Source: Haloactinomyces albus
GTDB taxonomy: Bacteria > Actinomycetota > Actinomycetes > Mycobacteriales > Pseudonocardiaceae
Direction of reading: 5' to 3'
DNA: 64,000 nucleotides
NCBI RefSeq assembly: GCF_031458135.1
Contig: NZ_JAVDXW010000001.1
Coordinates: 1 to 64,000, forward strand
Shown: piece by piece, positions 50,275 through 59,505 of the stretch
Position numbering within the stretch: the first letter of the stretch is position 1
Layout: every line of letters starts with the position of its first letter
Notes under the pieces: generated by a model
Told to the model about the DNA's origin: nothing
Seen by the model: the letters and a program-made list of their open reading frames with translations, nothing else
Databases searched by the model: none
Program-made: the position numbers and the translations under genes

Positions 50275-51735
50275 GTGGACTTGCTCAACGGCGTGATCGC
50301 CGCTGTCAACGATGCATTCTGGTTGTATCTCATCATTCCCCTGCTGGCTGTGCTGAGCGTGTATTTCACGGTGCGTTCGGGTGCGGTGCAGCTGCGGTTG
50401 GTACCGGAGATGGTGCGTGCTCTGCGTAGCCGGTCCGAAGTGGCCTCGGACGGGGGCAAGGCGGTCTCGTCGTTTCAGGCTTTTGCGATCTCGGCGGCTG
50501 CCCGGATCGGGACCGGCAACATCGCCGGTGTGGCCACGGCCATCGCCTTGGGCGGGCCCGGGGCGGTGCTGTGGATGTGGGTCATGGGGTTTCTCGTCGG
50601 TTCGACGAGTTTCGTGGAGTCGACCTTGGCGCAGCTGTACAAGGTTCGTGACCGGTCCGGTTTCCGGGGTGGTCCGGCGTACTACATGGAGCGTGGACTG
50701 GGGGCACGCTGGATGGGGGTGGTCTTTGCCGTCGTGATCACGGTGACGTTCGGGTTCGTGTTCAACGCGGTGCAGAGCAACACCATTTCCGGGGCGATAC
50801 GGACGTCGGTGCAGGCCTGGGGTGTGGACGAGCTCGACTGGTTGGCCCCGGCGGTGGGCCTGAGTCTGGTGCTGCTGACCGCGGTGGTGATTTTCGGGGG
50901 TGTCCGCCGTATCGCGCAGGTGGCGCAGACGCTGGTGCCGTTCATGGCCCTGATCTACCTGGGTCTGGGGCTGGTCGTCATCGCGTTCAATGCGGATCGT
51001 GTGCCTGCGGTGGTCGCCGAGATCGTCACCCACGCTTTCGGGTTCCGCGAGATGGCCGCGGCCGGTATCGGTGCCGCGATCGTGCAGGGTGTGCGCCGGG
51101 GCATGTTCTCCAATGAGGCCGGTCTGGGGTCGGCACCCAATGCGGGGGCGACCGCGGCGGTCAGCCATCCGGTCAAGCAGGGGTTGGCGCAGACGTTGGG
51201 GGTGTACTTCGACACCTTGGTGGTGTGTTCGACGACGGCGTTCCTCATTCTGCTGGCGGACCCGTCCTCCGGGCAGAGCCGTGGTCCGTCATTGACGCAG
51301 GAGGCGCTGCAGGCTCATCTGGGTACGTGGTCGCTGCATCTGTTGACGCTGATCATCCTGCTGGTCGCGTTCACCTCGGTTTTGGGAAACTACTACTACG
51401 GCGAGTCCAACATCGGCTTTCTGACGTCGCGTCCGGCAGTGATCACCAGCTACAAGTGGGCTTTTTTGGTGATGACGTTTCTGGGGGCGATCGGGTCGGT
51501 GGAGCTGGTGTGGAATCTCGCCGATACCACGATGGGCATCATGGCTCTGGTCAATCTGCTGGCGCTCGCCCCGCTCGGTGTCGTGGCCCTGCGGCTGCTG
51601 TCCGACTACACCGAGCAGCTCCGGCAGGGTCGTGACCCGGTGTTCACGCGGGATCGGTTGCCCGATGTGACCGGGGTGGAGTGCTGGGTACCCGGTGACG
51701 AGGTCGAGCAGGATCGCCAGGCGGCGCGTATCTGA
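50275..51735 (+). CDS. Sodium:alanine/glycine symporter (AGCS)
   Basis: A 486-residue transporter with ten or more helices. The family stretches GTGNIAGVATAIALGGPGAV and MWVMGFLVGSTSFVESTLAQ lead to the signature VRRGMFSNEAGLGSAPNAGA. FGGVRRIAQVAQTLVPFMAL and YYYGESNIGFLTSRPAVI belong to later helices. It imports alanine or glycine with sodium. GTG start after AAAGGACTGAAG. Divergent from the BKACE/thioesterase operon, and may supply or export an amino acid related to it. The tail after the last helix is short and charged. Confidence 0.92.
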   Translation: MDLLNGVIAAVNDAFWLYLIIPLLAVLSVYFTVRSGAVQLRLVPEMVRALRSRSEVASDGGKAVSSFQAFAISAAARIGTGNIAGVATAIALGGPGAVLWMWVMGFLVGSTSFVESTLAQLYKVRDRSGFRGGPAYYMERGLGARWMGVVFAVVITVTFGFVFNAVQSNTISGAIRTSVQAWGVDELDWLAPAVGLSLVLLTAVVIFGGVRRIAQVAQTLVPFMALIYLGLGLVVIAFNADRVPAVVAEIVTHAFGFREMAAAGIGAAIVQGVRRGMFSNEAGLGSAPNAGATAAVSHPVKQGLAQTLGVYFDTLVVCSTTAFLILLADPSSGQSRGPSLTQEALQAHLGTWSLHLLTLIILLVAFTSVLGNYYYGESNIGFLTSRPAVITSYKWAFLVMTFLGAIGSVELVWNLADTTMGIMALVNLLALAPLGVVALRLLSDYTEQLRQGRDPVFTRDRLPDVTGVECWVPGDEVEQDRQAARI

Positions 51736-51789
51736 GGGCTCGGGTGGGTTCGCCGGCGATGATCGCCCCATCGTCGGCGAACCCGCGTG

Positions 51790-52710
51790 TCACTGTGGCT
51801 GCACCGTGGTTCGGGTGAATTCGGCGATGACCCGGCCGAGTTCGCTTCCGGCGTCTTCCTGCAGGAAGTGCCCGGCATTGTCGATCGTGGGGTGTGTGAG
51901 TCCGGCTGCCCCGGGCAGGGTGCGGCGTAGGACGGGCCCCATGGCACCGGTGATCGGGTCGTTGTCGCTGAAGGCGGTCAGAAACGGGGTTTCGCTTGTT
52001 GCCAGGGTTTTCCAGGCCGTGCGGTTGGCTTCGGTGGCGGGATCGTCGGGGCTGGTGGGCACCAGGGTCGGCATGACCCGGGGGCCGGCCTTGTATTCCT
52101 CGGCCGGGAAGGGGGCATCGTAGGCGGCTCGGGCTTCGGGGGCCAGAGGCCGGTGGCATCCACTGGCGACGAACCGTCCGACGTCGAGGGTTTCGGCGCC
52201 TTCCACGGCGCGGCGGAACTGCCACCACACTTCGGGCATGTCGTGATCGCCGGTGGGCATGCCGGTGTTGGCCGCCACTGCCCCGGCGAAGCGCTGCGGC
52301 TGCTCGGCCAGCAGGCGCAGCCCGATCAGACCACCCCAGTCCTGCCCGACCAGCGTGATGCGCTGCAGGTCCAGTGTGTCGACGATCAGGCTGCGCACCC
52401 ATTCGACGTGGCGGGCGTAGCTGTGGGCGGATTGCTCGGTCGGCTTGTCCGAGCGGCCGAATCCGACGAGGTCGGGGGCCACCACGCGGAGTCCTGCGGC
52501 GGCCAGCACCGGCATGACCGTGCGGTACAGATACGACCAGCTCGGCTCGCCGTGCAGCAGCAGCACGACCGGGCCGTCGGCGGGCCCATCGGTGACGTAG
52601 GCCATGCGTAGTGTGCCGCCGTCCTGGTCGGGCACGTCGGCATAGTGCGGTGGGTAGCCGAAGCCGTCCACCTCGGCGAAGCATTCCTCGGGCGTTCGCA
52701 AAACACGCAT
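51790..52710 (-). CDS. dhmA: Haloalkane dehalogenase, DhlA/DhmA-like
   Basis: A 306-residue alpha/beta-hydrolase that would replace halide by hydroxyl. Nucleophile Asp and halide Trp are in LVGQDWGGLIGLRLLAEQ, the Glu-Pro-Ser-Trp oxyanion segment is LLLHGEPSWSYLYRTVMPVL, and FGRSDKP follows the first turn. Acidic residues sit in FSDNDPITG, and the catalytic His is in DNAGHFLQED. These match the HLD-I (DhlA-like) subfamily, though many actinobacterial members have unknown natural substrates. Monocistronic and convergent with the symporter. Together with the HAD dehalogenase it may break down halogenated compounds. Confidence 0.9.
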   Translation of the reverse strand: MRVLRTPEECFAEVDGFGYPPHYADVPDQDGGTLRMAYVTDGPADGPVVLLLHGEPSWSYLYRTVMPVLAAAGLRVVAPDLVGFGRSDKPTEQSAHSYARHVEWVRSLIVDTLDLQRITLVGQDWGGLIGLRLLAEQPQRFAGAVAANTGMPTGDHDMPEVWWQFRRAVEGAETLDVGRFVASGCHRPLAPEARAAYDAPFPAEEYKAGPRVMPTLVPTSPDDPATEANRTAWKTLATSETPFLTAFSDNDPITGAMGPVLRRTLPGAAGLTHPTIDNAGHFLQEDAGSELGRVIAEFTRTTVQPQ

Positions 52711-52953
52711 GATCGGACGTTACAAGCTGCTGTCGATGGCGTCCACGGCATGCGGCATGGGCGCGGATGGTTGCTTGCCCTCCCTGCGACTGCGTTTGCC
52801 GGTGCGGGGCGTCATCATCGTCGATGGCAGTCCACCGGTGTCCTCTGCCACCTCGGGACACGGCGGCACTGAATCGGTTCTGCCGACGGCGACCGGCGGG
52901 TGTGTTGTGATCCGTGGCGGGGTCGCACCATGAGCCCTGGTCGGCGTGGATAG

Positions 52954-53982
<1,029 letters not shown>

Positions 53983-53994
53983 CGACCGCGCCGT

Positions 53995-54028
53995 ATCGGG
54001 GCCGCACCCAGCCCGGGGCGGCCCCGAT
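53995..54028. terminator. Terminator hairpin after mdh
   Basis: Perfect 11-bp stem ATCGGGGCCGC/GCGGCCCCGAT with a 12-nt loop, 12 bases after the stop. It lies between convergent mdh and the coiled-coil gene. Confidence 0.8.
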
Positions 54029-54105
54029 CACGATGAGCCGTCCCCGGCGTCGGCCGTTGGACAGCACCCCCGGCAACCGAGTGGTGTTCTCAGGACGACG
54101 AGCAG

Positions 54106-55356
54106 TCACCGGAGAGGATCGTTGCTGCTCTCCGGTGAGTCCGGAATGGACAATGTTTCGGAGTTGCCGATGTGCTCGGTGCGTCCGTCCTGTTGTGGTG
54201 GTGTTGTTTCCGAGGAGGTCCTCTCCCGCAGGAGCTGCAGTTCGGCCAGCGCCGCGTCGAGCTGATTTTCGGCCCGTTGGGCACGGGCCAGTGTCTGCGC
54301 CCGCGCTTCCTCGAGGGCAGCCAGTCGCTGTTCGGCTGCCTGTTCGGCCTGTCGTAGTGATTCGGCCGCTTGGCGGCGTGCCGCGTCGAGTTCGTCGGCG
54401 TGGCGTCTGCGTGCCGCGTCGAGTTCGTCGCGGCTGTGTTGCACCTGGCTGCGGGCCTGTTCGAGTTCCTCGGCGCGCTCGGCGAGTTGGGCGGCACTGT
54501 GCTCGGCGGCCTGCTCCGCGCGAGCTGCCCGTTGCAGCGCGGCATCCCGCTGGGTGCTGTGCTCGTCGAGCTGCTGCTGGGTCTGCTCGCGCACCGTGCG
54601 GATCTGTTCGGCCGCTTCCTGTTTGGCTTGCTCGGCTTCCTCGGCCGCTTCCTGTTTGGCTTGCTCGGCTTCCTCGGCCGCTTGCTGCTTGGCCTGTTCG
54701 GCCTCGCGGTGCGCTGCTGCCACGGCCACATCGGCCTCATTGCGCGCGGCTTCGATTTCCTCGGTAGCGCGCTGCTGAGCCACCTGTGCCTCGGAGATCG
54801 CTTCCTCGCGGTGTTGGCGGGCCTGTTCGGCATCGGCCTCGGCGCGCTCGGCGGCCATGCCGGCATCCTCGGCGGCTGCTTCGGCCTCTTGGCGGGCCGC
54901 TTCGGCCTCCCGGCGGTGTTGCTGTTCGGCCGCCAGTGCCTGTTCGGCCGCGGCGACGCGGTGTGCGGCATCGGCGTGGGCAGCCTGTATCTGTGCCTCG
55001 GCCGCACTGGGGTCGGCCATGGTGGCGAGTTCGGCCAGGGAATGTTCGAGAGTGCGGGATAGCTGGTCCGACAGCGAGCGGAATTGCTGCAAAAGATCAT
55101 CGGACCGCAGTCTCGCCGCCGTCACCGGACCGGCGGATTCCGTCACGGTGACGGCAGAGTCGGGCTGGGGCTGATGCTCCTGCTGATGACGCTGGCGTTC
55201 CTTCCACGCCCGCCACCGGGTATGGCCCGGCAGGTCGCAGTACTCCGCGGGCCGTCCCGGCCCGCCGGAGCGCGGCACGACCCGGTCGCATCCGGGAAAG
55301 TTACAGGTGGTGCCCGCAGGGACCGCACCACTGTCGGCGACTTTCTCATCGGCCAT
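54106..55356 (-). CDS. Long coiled-coil protein with an N-terminal Cys cluster
   Basis: A 416-residue protein. The first 50 residues have cysteines at about 18, 23 and 40 plus a nearby His (TTCNFPGCDRVVPRSGGPGR, EYCDLPGHTRW), suggesting a small metal site. Residues about 105-390 form an almost unbroken Ala/Glu/Gln coiled coil with heptad-like spacing, including two perfect 11-residue repeats (EEAEQAKQEAA). The end is Ser/Pro/Thr-rich. Layout resembles KfrA-like DNA-organising proteins, but this is analogy only. It lies 56 bases downstream of a tyrosine recombinase in the same operon, which hints at a role in recombination or DNA architecture. Confidence 0.75.
   Translation of the reverse strand: MADEKVADSGAVPAGTTCNFPGCDRVVPRSGGPGRPAEYCDLPGHTRWRAWKERQRHQQEHQPQPDSAVTVTESAGPVTAARLRSDDLLQQFRSLSDQLSRTLEHSLAELATMADPSAAEAQIQAAHADAAHRVAAAEQALAAEQQHRREAEAARQEAEAAAEDAGMAAERAEADAEQARQHREEAISEAQVAQQRATEEIEAARNEADVAVAAAHREAEQAKQQAAEEAEQAKQEAAEEAEQAKQEAAEQIRTVREQTQQQLDEHSTQRDAALQRAARAEQAAEHSAAQLAERAEELEQARSQVQHSRDELDAARRRHADELDAARRQAAESLRQAEQAAEQRLAALEEARAQTLARAQRAENQLDAALAELQLLRERTSSETTPPQQDGRTEHIGNSETLSIPDSPESSNDPLR
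54610..54708 (-). repeat. 33-nt tandem repeat inside the coiled-coil gene
   Basis: Two identical copies (54610-54642 and 54643-54675) and a third degenerate one. Each encodes 11 residues, so copy changes stay in frame and keep the heptad-like pattern with a one-turn shift. Confidence 0.9.
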
Positions 55357-55412
55357 AGCCCGGCTCCTTCACGCCCGTGGGTTCGTTGCACCGCATCCCA
55401 CCACGCCGACCG

Positions 55413-56471
55413 TCAGCCTCGGCCCGCCGCCGGTGAGTTCTCGTCGGCGGCGGTGGCCGCGGCCACCAGATGCGCCGGATCCCGCGTGACCGACAGGGCG
55501 ACGTGGTCATACAGCTGAGTGATCGCTGCCGAGGAATGTCCCAGCGCATCCCGGCGATCCTCCAGCGAGGCACCCCGCTGGCGGGCGATGGTGTTGAACG
55601 CGTGCCGCATCGAATGCGGTGTGATCCGAGCGGGCATCGGTACCCCGGCCGCGTGCGCAGTGCGCTGCACCAGCCGGTAGACCTGGTGCCGGTTGATGCG
55701 CCGGCCCTGCCGGGTCACCAGCAGTGCCTCGCTGTCACCGTCGCCGGGACGGCAAGCCAGGTACTCGTCGAGCAGCACGCAATCCTGCGCCGGAATCGGG
55801 CGCAGGCGCACCGTGCCGCCTTTCATCCGCACAGTGAGGATGCGCATTCCCGACTGCTGGCCCAGGTCGGCCAGGTTCGCCTGGCACAACTCCGAAACGC
55901 GCACACCCAGATCGATGAGCAGCACCATCACCAGCGCGGCACATTCCGGTCCCAGCGTGCGGTGCTCACTGTGGCGACTGGCCGCCAGCATCGTGGACGC
56001 CTGCCCTTCGGTCACGCTGGCGGTCGGCGAATGCCGCCGATCGTAGCGAGGGCGGGAGACATCCCGAGCGGGGTTGGAGTCGATGGCGTCGGCGCGCACC
56101 AGGAAGGTGTACCAACTCGACACCGCCGCCAATTTGCGAGCACTGGTCGAGGCCGCATACGGGCGCCCTGTCCGCGGGTTGGGGCTCACGGCGAGTTCGG
56201 TGGCATACATCTGCACCTCGGGCAGCCGCATCGTCAGCGGATCGAGTCCGCGGCGGGTGCACCAGGTGAGGTACTCCCGGAGATCACGAGCGTAGGCCCC
56301 GCGCGTGTCGGCCGAGGCGGTGAACGATCCCAGCCACGCCGAGATCAATCCGGACACGGTATGTCCCGTCCTGGCCGTGGTGGCCAGGACCTGTGTCTGT
56401 TCACGGTGGACGAGCTCGTCCCGACCTGCTGCTTCCCACATCACTGTCCCAGCGCCTTGCCGACTGATCAT
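55413..56471 (-). CDS. Tyrosine recombinase/integrase, intact
   Basis: A 352-residue site-specific recombinase. N-terminal SAM-like domain about 45-155 (SGLISAWLGSFTASADTRGA). The catalytic domain has Arg in DLGVRVSELCQANLADLGQQ, Lys in RMKGGTVRLRP, His-x-x-Arg in TPHSMRHAFNTIARQRG, His in LGHSSAAITQLYDHVA, and Tyr in the same segment. All residues of the family pentad are present, unlike the relic at the left edge. ATG 56471 is preferred to a GTG 12 bases earlier; neither has a strong binding site. It leads an operon with the coiled-coil protein. No att-like repeats are seen, so it may act at a fixed chromosomal site. Confidence 0.9.
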   Translation of the reverse strand: MISRQGAGTVMWEAAGRDELVHREQTQVLATTARTGHTVSGLISAWLGSFTASADTRGAYARDLREYLTWCTRRGLDPLTMRLPEVQMYATELAVSPNPRTGRPYAASTSARKLAAVSSWYTFLVRADAIDSNPARDVSRPRYDRRHSPTASVTEGQASTMLAASRHSEHRTLGPECAALVMVLLIDLGVRVSELCQANLADLGQQSGMRILTVRMKGGTVRLRPIPAQDCVLLDEYLACRPGDGDSEALLVTRQGRRINRHQVYRLVQRTAHAAGVPMPARITPHSMRHAFNTIARQRGASLEDRRDALGHSSAAITQLYDHVALSVTRDPAHLVAAATAADENSPAAGRG

Positions 56472-56525
56472 CAAAACCGCCACCGATCATGGCAGAACCG
56501 CATCAGCCCCGACCACAGCACCGCC

Positions 56526-56613
56526 GGTTCGGCACGCACCGGCTGTGCTGCCGAACCACTGTCGGCAGCACTCGTCGGCACTGCGCTTTCCGGTGAGGAC
56601 TGCAGTGCCGAAC
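56526..56613 (+). promoter_or_regulatory. Alternately folding leader upstream of the ABC-F gene
   Basis: Three competing 9-bp stems: A GGTTCGGCA (56526-56534) with TGCCGAACC (56549-56557); B GTTCGGCAC (56527-56535) with GTGCCGAAC (56605-56613); C CGGCACTGC (56576-56584) with GCAGTGCCG (56602-56610). A and B share a strand, as do B and C. This is attenuator-like and lies 150-240 bases before the ABC-F start. A possible 7-codon leader (GTG 56645 to TGA 56668) follows, without a convincing binding site. Confidence 0.5.
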
Positions 56614-56768
56614 GCGATATTCGGCTGGCGCACCAGCAGGTCGTGTGCTTATCCTGGGGCCACTATGAGGAACTGACATCGAGTTCGGCCCGCGTCTGCG
56701 GCCGCACGCTGGTGCGTGCGTGGTGCCCGGCGGGCGTTGTTATCGCTCTTGCGATCGGTGATTACTTG

Positions 56769-58400
56769 ATGTCTGCTGCTGCCCTGCTGGCTCGTGATCT
56801 GGTCAAGTCGTATGGGGATCGTCGTGTTCTCGATGGCGTGTCCCTGACGGCCGCCCCCGGCTATCGCCTGGGGCTCGTCGGAGACAACGGCGTCGGTAAG
56901 TCCACCTTGCTGCGCCTGCTCGCCGGACATGAGCACCCCGACGTCGGTGACGTCGAAGCTCCTCATGACCTGGGTTTCCTGCACCAGGAAATGCCCTTCG
57001 ACCTGCGGAACACGGTGCAGTCGGTTCTCGATGACGCACTGGCCGAGATCCGTGCCGTCGAGCGCACACTCACCGAACTGGCCGAAACGCTGGCGCAACG
57101 CCCCGAGGATGCCGAAGTGCTCGCCGAGTACGGGCAGGCACTGGAGTGGGCCCATGACCACGGTGTGTGGGAGGCCGAGCACCGCGTCGAGACCGTCCTG
57201 GCCGGGCTCGGCCTCGATGGTCTCTCCCGGCGGCGCACCCTGGATACGCTCTCCGGCGGGCAACGATCCCGGCTGGGGCTGGCTGCGCTGCTGTTGCGCC
57301 GGCCCCGGGCGCTGTTGCTCGACGAACCCACCAACCACCTCGACGATGCCGCGATCGCGTTCCTGGAGCGGCACCTGGCGGCATTGCCCGGTGTGGTCGT
57401 GCTGGCCAGTCACGACCGCGTGTTCCTCGACGCGGTGTGTACCGACATCGTCGATATGGAACCCGGTCTCGATGGTCTCACCCGCTATCGCGGCACGTTC
57501 TCCGACTATTTGCACACCCGGCGCGCCGATCGACTGCGGTGGGAACAGCGCTACACCGACGAACAGCGTGAACTCGCCGAGTTGCGGCGGGCGGTGGCGG
57601 TCACCGCCCGCGAGGTCAGCCACGGCTCGGCGAGAGGCAACACCAGCAAGCTGGCCTATGACTACAAGGGCGGCCGGGTGCAAAAACAGATCTCCCGGCG
57701 CGTGCGCAACGCCCGGCAGCGTCTCGACGAACTCACCCGAAACCAGGTGCGCAAACCACCGCGACCGCTGCAGTTTTCCGCAGCGGTCACCAGCCACACC
57801 ACCGAGGAGGTGCTCATTCAGCTGCGGCACACCGCCGTCGACGGTCGTGTGCGCATCGACGAGCTCGACCTGACAGGAGGCGATCAACTCCTGATCACCG
57901 GACCCAACGGGGCGGGCAAATCGACGCTGCTGCGCCTGGTGGCTGCCCAGCTACAGCCGGATGCCGGCACCGTGCACCGCAAGCCTGGTTTGCGCCTCGG
58001 TCTGCTCGAGCAGGACGTGATTTTCCCCGATCCCACGCAGACCCCCCGGCGGGTCTACGCCGAGGTCACCCGTCGGCGAGAGGATGTTCCCGCGCTGGCC
58101 GAGCTGGGACTGCTCAGCCCACGAGACCTGGATCGCCCCCTCGCGGCACTGTCGGTCGGCCAGCGCCGTCGGCTGGCGCTGGCCACGCTGCTGGCCGACC
58201 CGCCTCAGGTGTTACTGCTCGACGAACCCACCAACCACCTGTCGGTGACCTTGGCCGCGGAACTCGAGGATGCCCTGCACACCGCTGCCGGGGCCGTCCT
58301 CATCGCCAGCCACGACCGCTGGCTGCGGCAACGCTGGAACGGCCGCGTTCTCACCCTCGACCACGGACGGATCACCGGCCTCAGCCAGACGACTCCGTGA
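56769..58400 (+). CDS. ABC-F subfamily ATPase (ribosome protection/resistance type)
   Basis: A 543-residue protein with two ABC domains and no membrane segment. Domain 1: Walker A LGLVGDNGVGKSTLLRLLAG, signature LSGGQRSRLGLAALLLRRPR, Walker B ALLLDEPTNHLDDAA. Domain 2: LLITGPNGAGKSTLLRLVAA, signature LSVGQRRRLALATLLADPPQ, then LLLDEPTNHLSVTLAAELED. The inter-domain linker (RGNTSKLAYDYKGGRVQKQI and following) is short and basic. This is the build of antibiotic-resistance ABC-F proteins that remove drugs from the ribosome. Divergent from the recombinase. ATG 56769 has a weak site, and the long leader could be regulatory. Confidence 0.9.
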   Translation: MSAAALLARDLVKSYGDRRVLDGVSLTAAPGYRLGLVGDNGVGKSTLLRLLAGHEHPDVGDVEAPHDLGFLHQEMPFDLRNTVQSVLDDALAEIRAVERTLTELAETLAQRPEDAEVLAEYGQALEWAHDHGVWEAEHRVETVLAGLGLDGLSRRRTLDTLSGGQRSRLGLAALLLRRPRALLLDEPTNHLDDAAIAFLERHLAALPGVVVLASHDRVFLDAVCTDIVDMEPGLDGLTRYRGTFSDYLHTRRADRLRWEQRYTDEQRELAELRRAVAVTAREVSHGSARGNTSKLAYDYKGGRVQKQISRRVRNARQRLDELTRNQVRKPPRPLQFSAAVTSHTTEEVLIQLRHTAVDGRVRIDELDLTGGDQLLITGPNGAGKSTLLRLVAAQLQPDAGTVHRKPGLRLGLLEQDVIFPDPTQTPRRVYAEVTRRREDVPALAELGLLSPRDLDRPLAALSVGQRRRLALATLLADPPQVLLLDEPTNHLSVTLAAELEDALHTAAGAVLIASHDRWLRQRWNGRVLTLDHGRITGLSQTTP

Positions 58401-58794
58401 GGAAGAGACCCAGCACCCTATTTCGTCACGGTGACGCCCCACCAGTTTTGACGCCTGCTGACCTTCCCTCGGCAGTCCCGGAAAAAGCCCGGCGACTGTT
58501 CCTTGCTCCGTTCCTGCCTCTTCCGGCGGTCGCAGACCACCCTCGCCCCGCAACCGCACATAAGCGCACTTATGCGCGGTCGTCAAACCTATTTTAGTTT
58601 GGTTTGTAACGTAATAAACAAACCAAACGAAATTGAGCAGAGAAACAAGGGGGTGCGCCAGAGCGGCACGATGAGCGCTGCGTTCCCGCATCCCGTCTTT
58701 CGAGGGCCGCCTTCGGTCGCCGACAAGGCGCGATGACTGGTGCGTAACCGATTCGGCTAACGAGTGGGCGCAGGTTGGTGGACACATATCTCTC
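58401..58794. promoter_or_regulatory. AT-rich gap with two inverted repeats
   Basis: About 390 bases, no gene. CATAAG-CGCA-CTTATG at 58559-58574 and GTTTGGTTTGT (58597-58607) paired with ACAAACCAAAC (58618-58628), 10-nt spacer. The local AT content is far above the window average. A likely promoter and regulator site upstream of the ArsR-rhodanese gene, or a structured element of foreign origin. Confidence 0.55.
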
Positions 58795-58818
58795 TTATTC
58801 CACGGAACTATGGAATAA
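58795..58818. promoter_or_regulatory. ArsR-family operator
   Basis: TTATTCCA-8 nt-TGGAATAA, perfect 8-bp arms, 14 bases before the ArsR start. This layout and base composition are typical of ArsR/SmtB sites. Confidence 0.7.
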
Positions 58819-58831
58819 TGGCGGCGTGGCC

Positions 58832-59479
58832 ATGGACAAGACTGATCTGTACGACGCCATCGCCGGCACCGGTAAGGCCTTGGCGCACGGCAAACGTCTG
58901 GAATTGCTGGAACTGCTGGCCCAAGGCGAACGCCCGGTCCGGGAGCTGGCCCGGGCTGTGGGCCTGAAGCTGACCACCGCCTCGGCCCACCTGCAGGTGC
59001 TGCACGAGGCAGGGCTGGTGACCACGCGCAGACAGGGAACGAGCGTGTGGTATCGGCTGGCCGGTGGCGATGTGGCCGGCTTGCTGTCGGTGCTGTGCCG
59101 GGTCGCCGATGCCCACCGCGCCGAGGTGGAGACCATCCGCCGCGCCTATCTCGACACCGCAGGCATCCGGCTGGTCGGTCGAGCGGAGCTCATGCAGGCC
59201 GCCGCCGAGGGCAGGGCCCTGGTGCTGGACGTGCGCCCCGCCGAGGAGTACGCGGCCGGGCACGTGCCCGGCGCGGTCTCCATCCCCGTGGACCAGCTGA
59301 CCGACCGGTTGGCCGAGATCCCGGCCGATACCGAGGTCGTCGCCTACTGCCGCGGGCGCTACTGCGTGCTGTCCTACGACGCGGTGCGGCTACTGCAGGC
59401 CAGCGGACGCGACGCCGCGTTGCTGGAGGACGGCATCCTCGAATGGCGCCGCGACGGCCTGCCCGTCAACGCCGCCTGA
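58832..59479 (+). CDS. ArsR-family regulator fused to a rhodanese domain
   Basis: A 215-residue fusion. Residues 1-95 form the ArsR winged helix-turn-helix (LAHGKRLELLELLAQGERPV, ELARAVGLKLTTASAHLQVL, HEAGLVTTRRQGTSVWYRLA). Residues 110-215 are a rhodanese fold (ALVLDVRPAEEYAAGHVPGA, VSIPVDQLTDRLAEIPADTE) with the sulfur-accepting Cys in VVAYCRGRYCVLSYDAVRLL. The domain pair is used by sulfur-sensing or redox repressors. A dyad typical of ArsR operators lies 14 bases upstream. The MFS gene follows 26 bases after the stop and is presumably co-regulated. Confidence 0.9.
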   Translation: MDKTDLYDAIAGTGKALAHGKRLELLELLAQGERPVRELARAVGLKLTTASAHLQVLHEAGLVTTRRQGTSVWYRLAGGDVAGLLSVLCRVADAHRAEVETIRRAYLDTAGIRLVGRAELMQAAAEGRALVLDVRPAEEYAAGHVPGAVSIPVDQLTDRLAEIPADTEVVAYCRGRYCVLSYDAVRLLQASGRDAALLEDGILEWRRDGLPVNAA

Positions 59480-59505
59480 TCCACCACTTCCCCGAAGGAA
59501 CGTTG

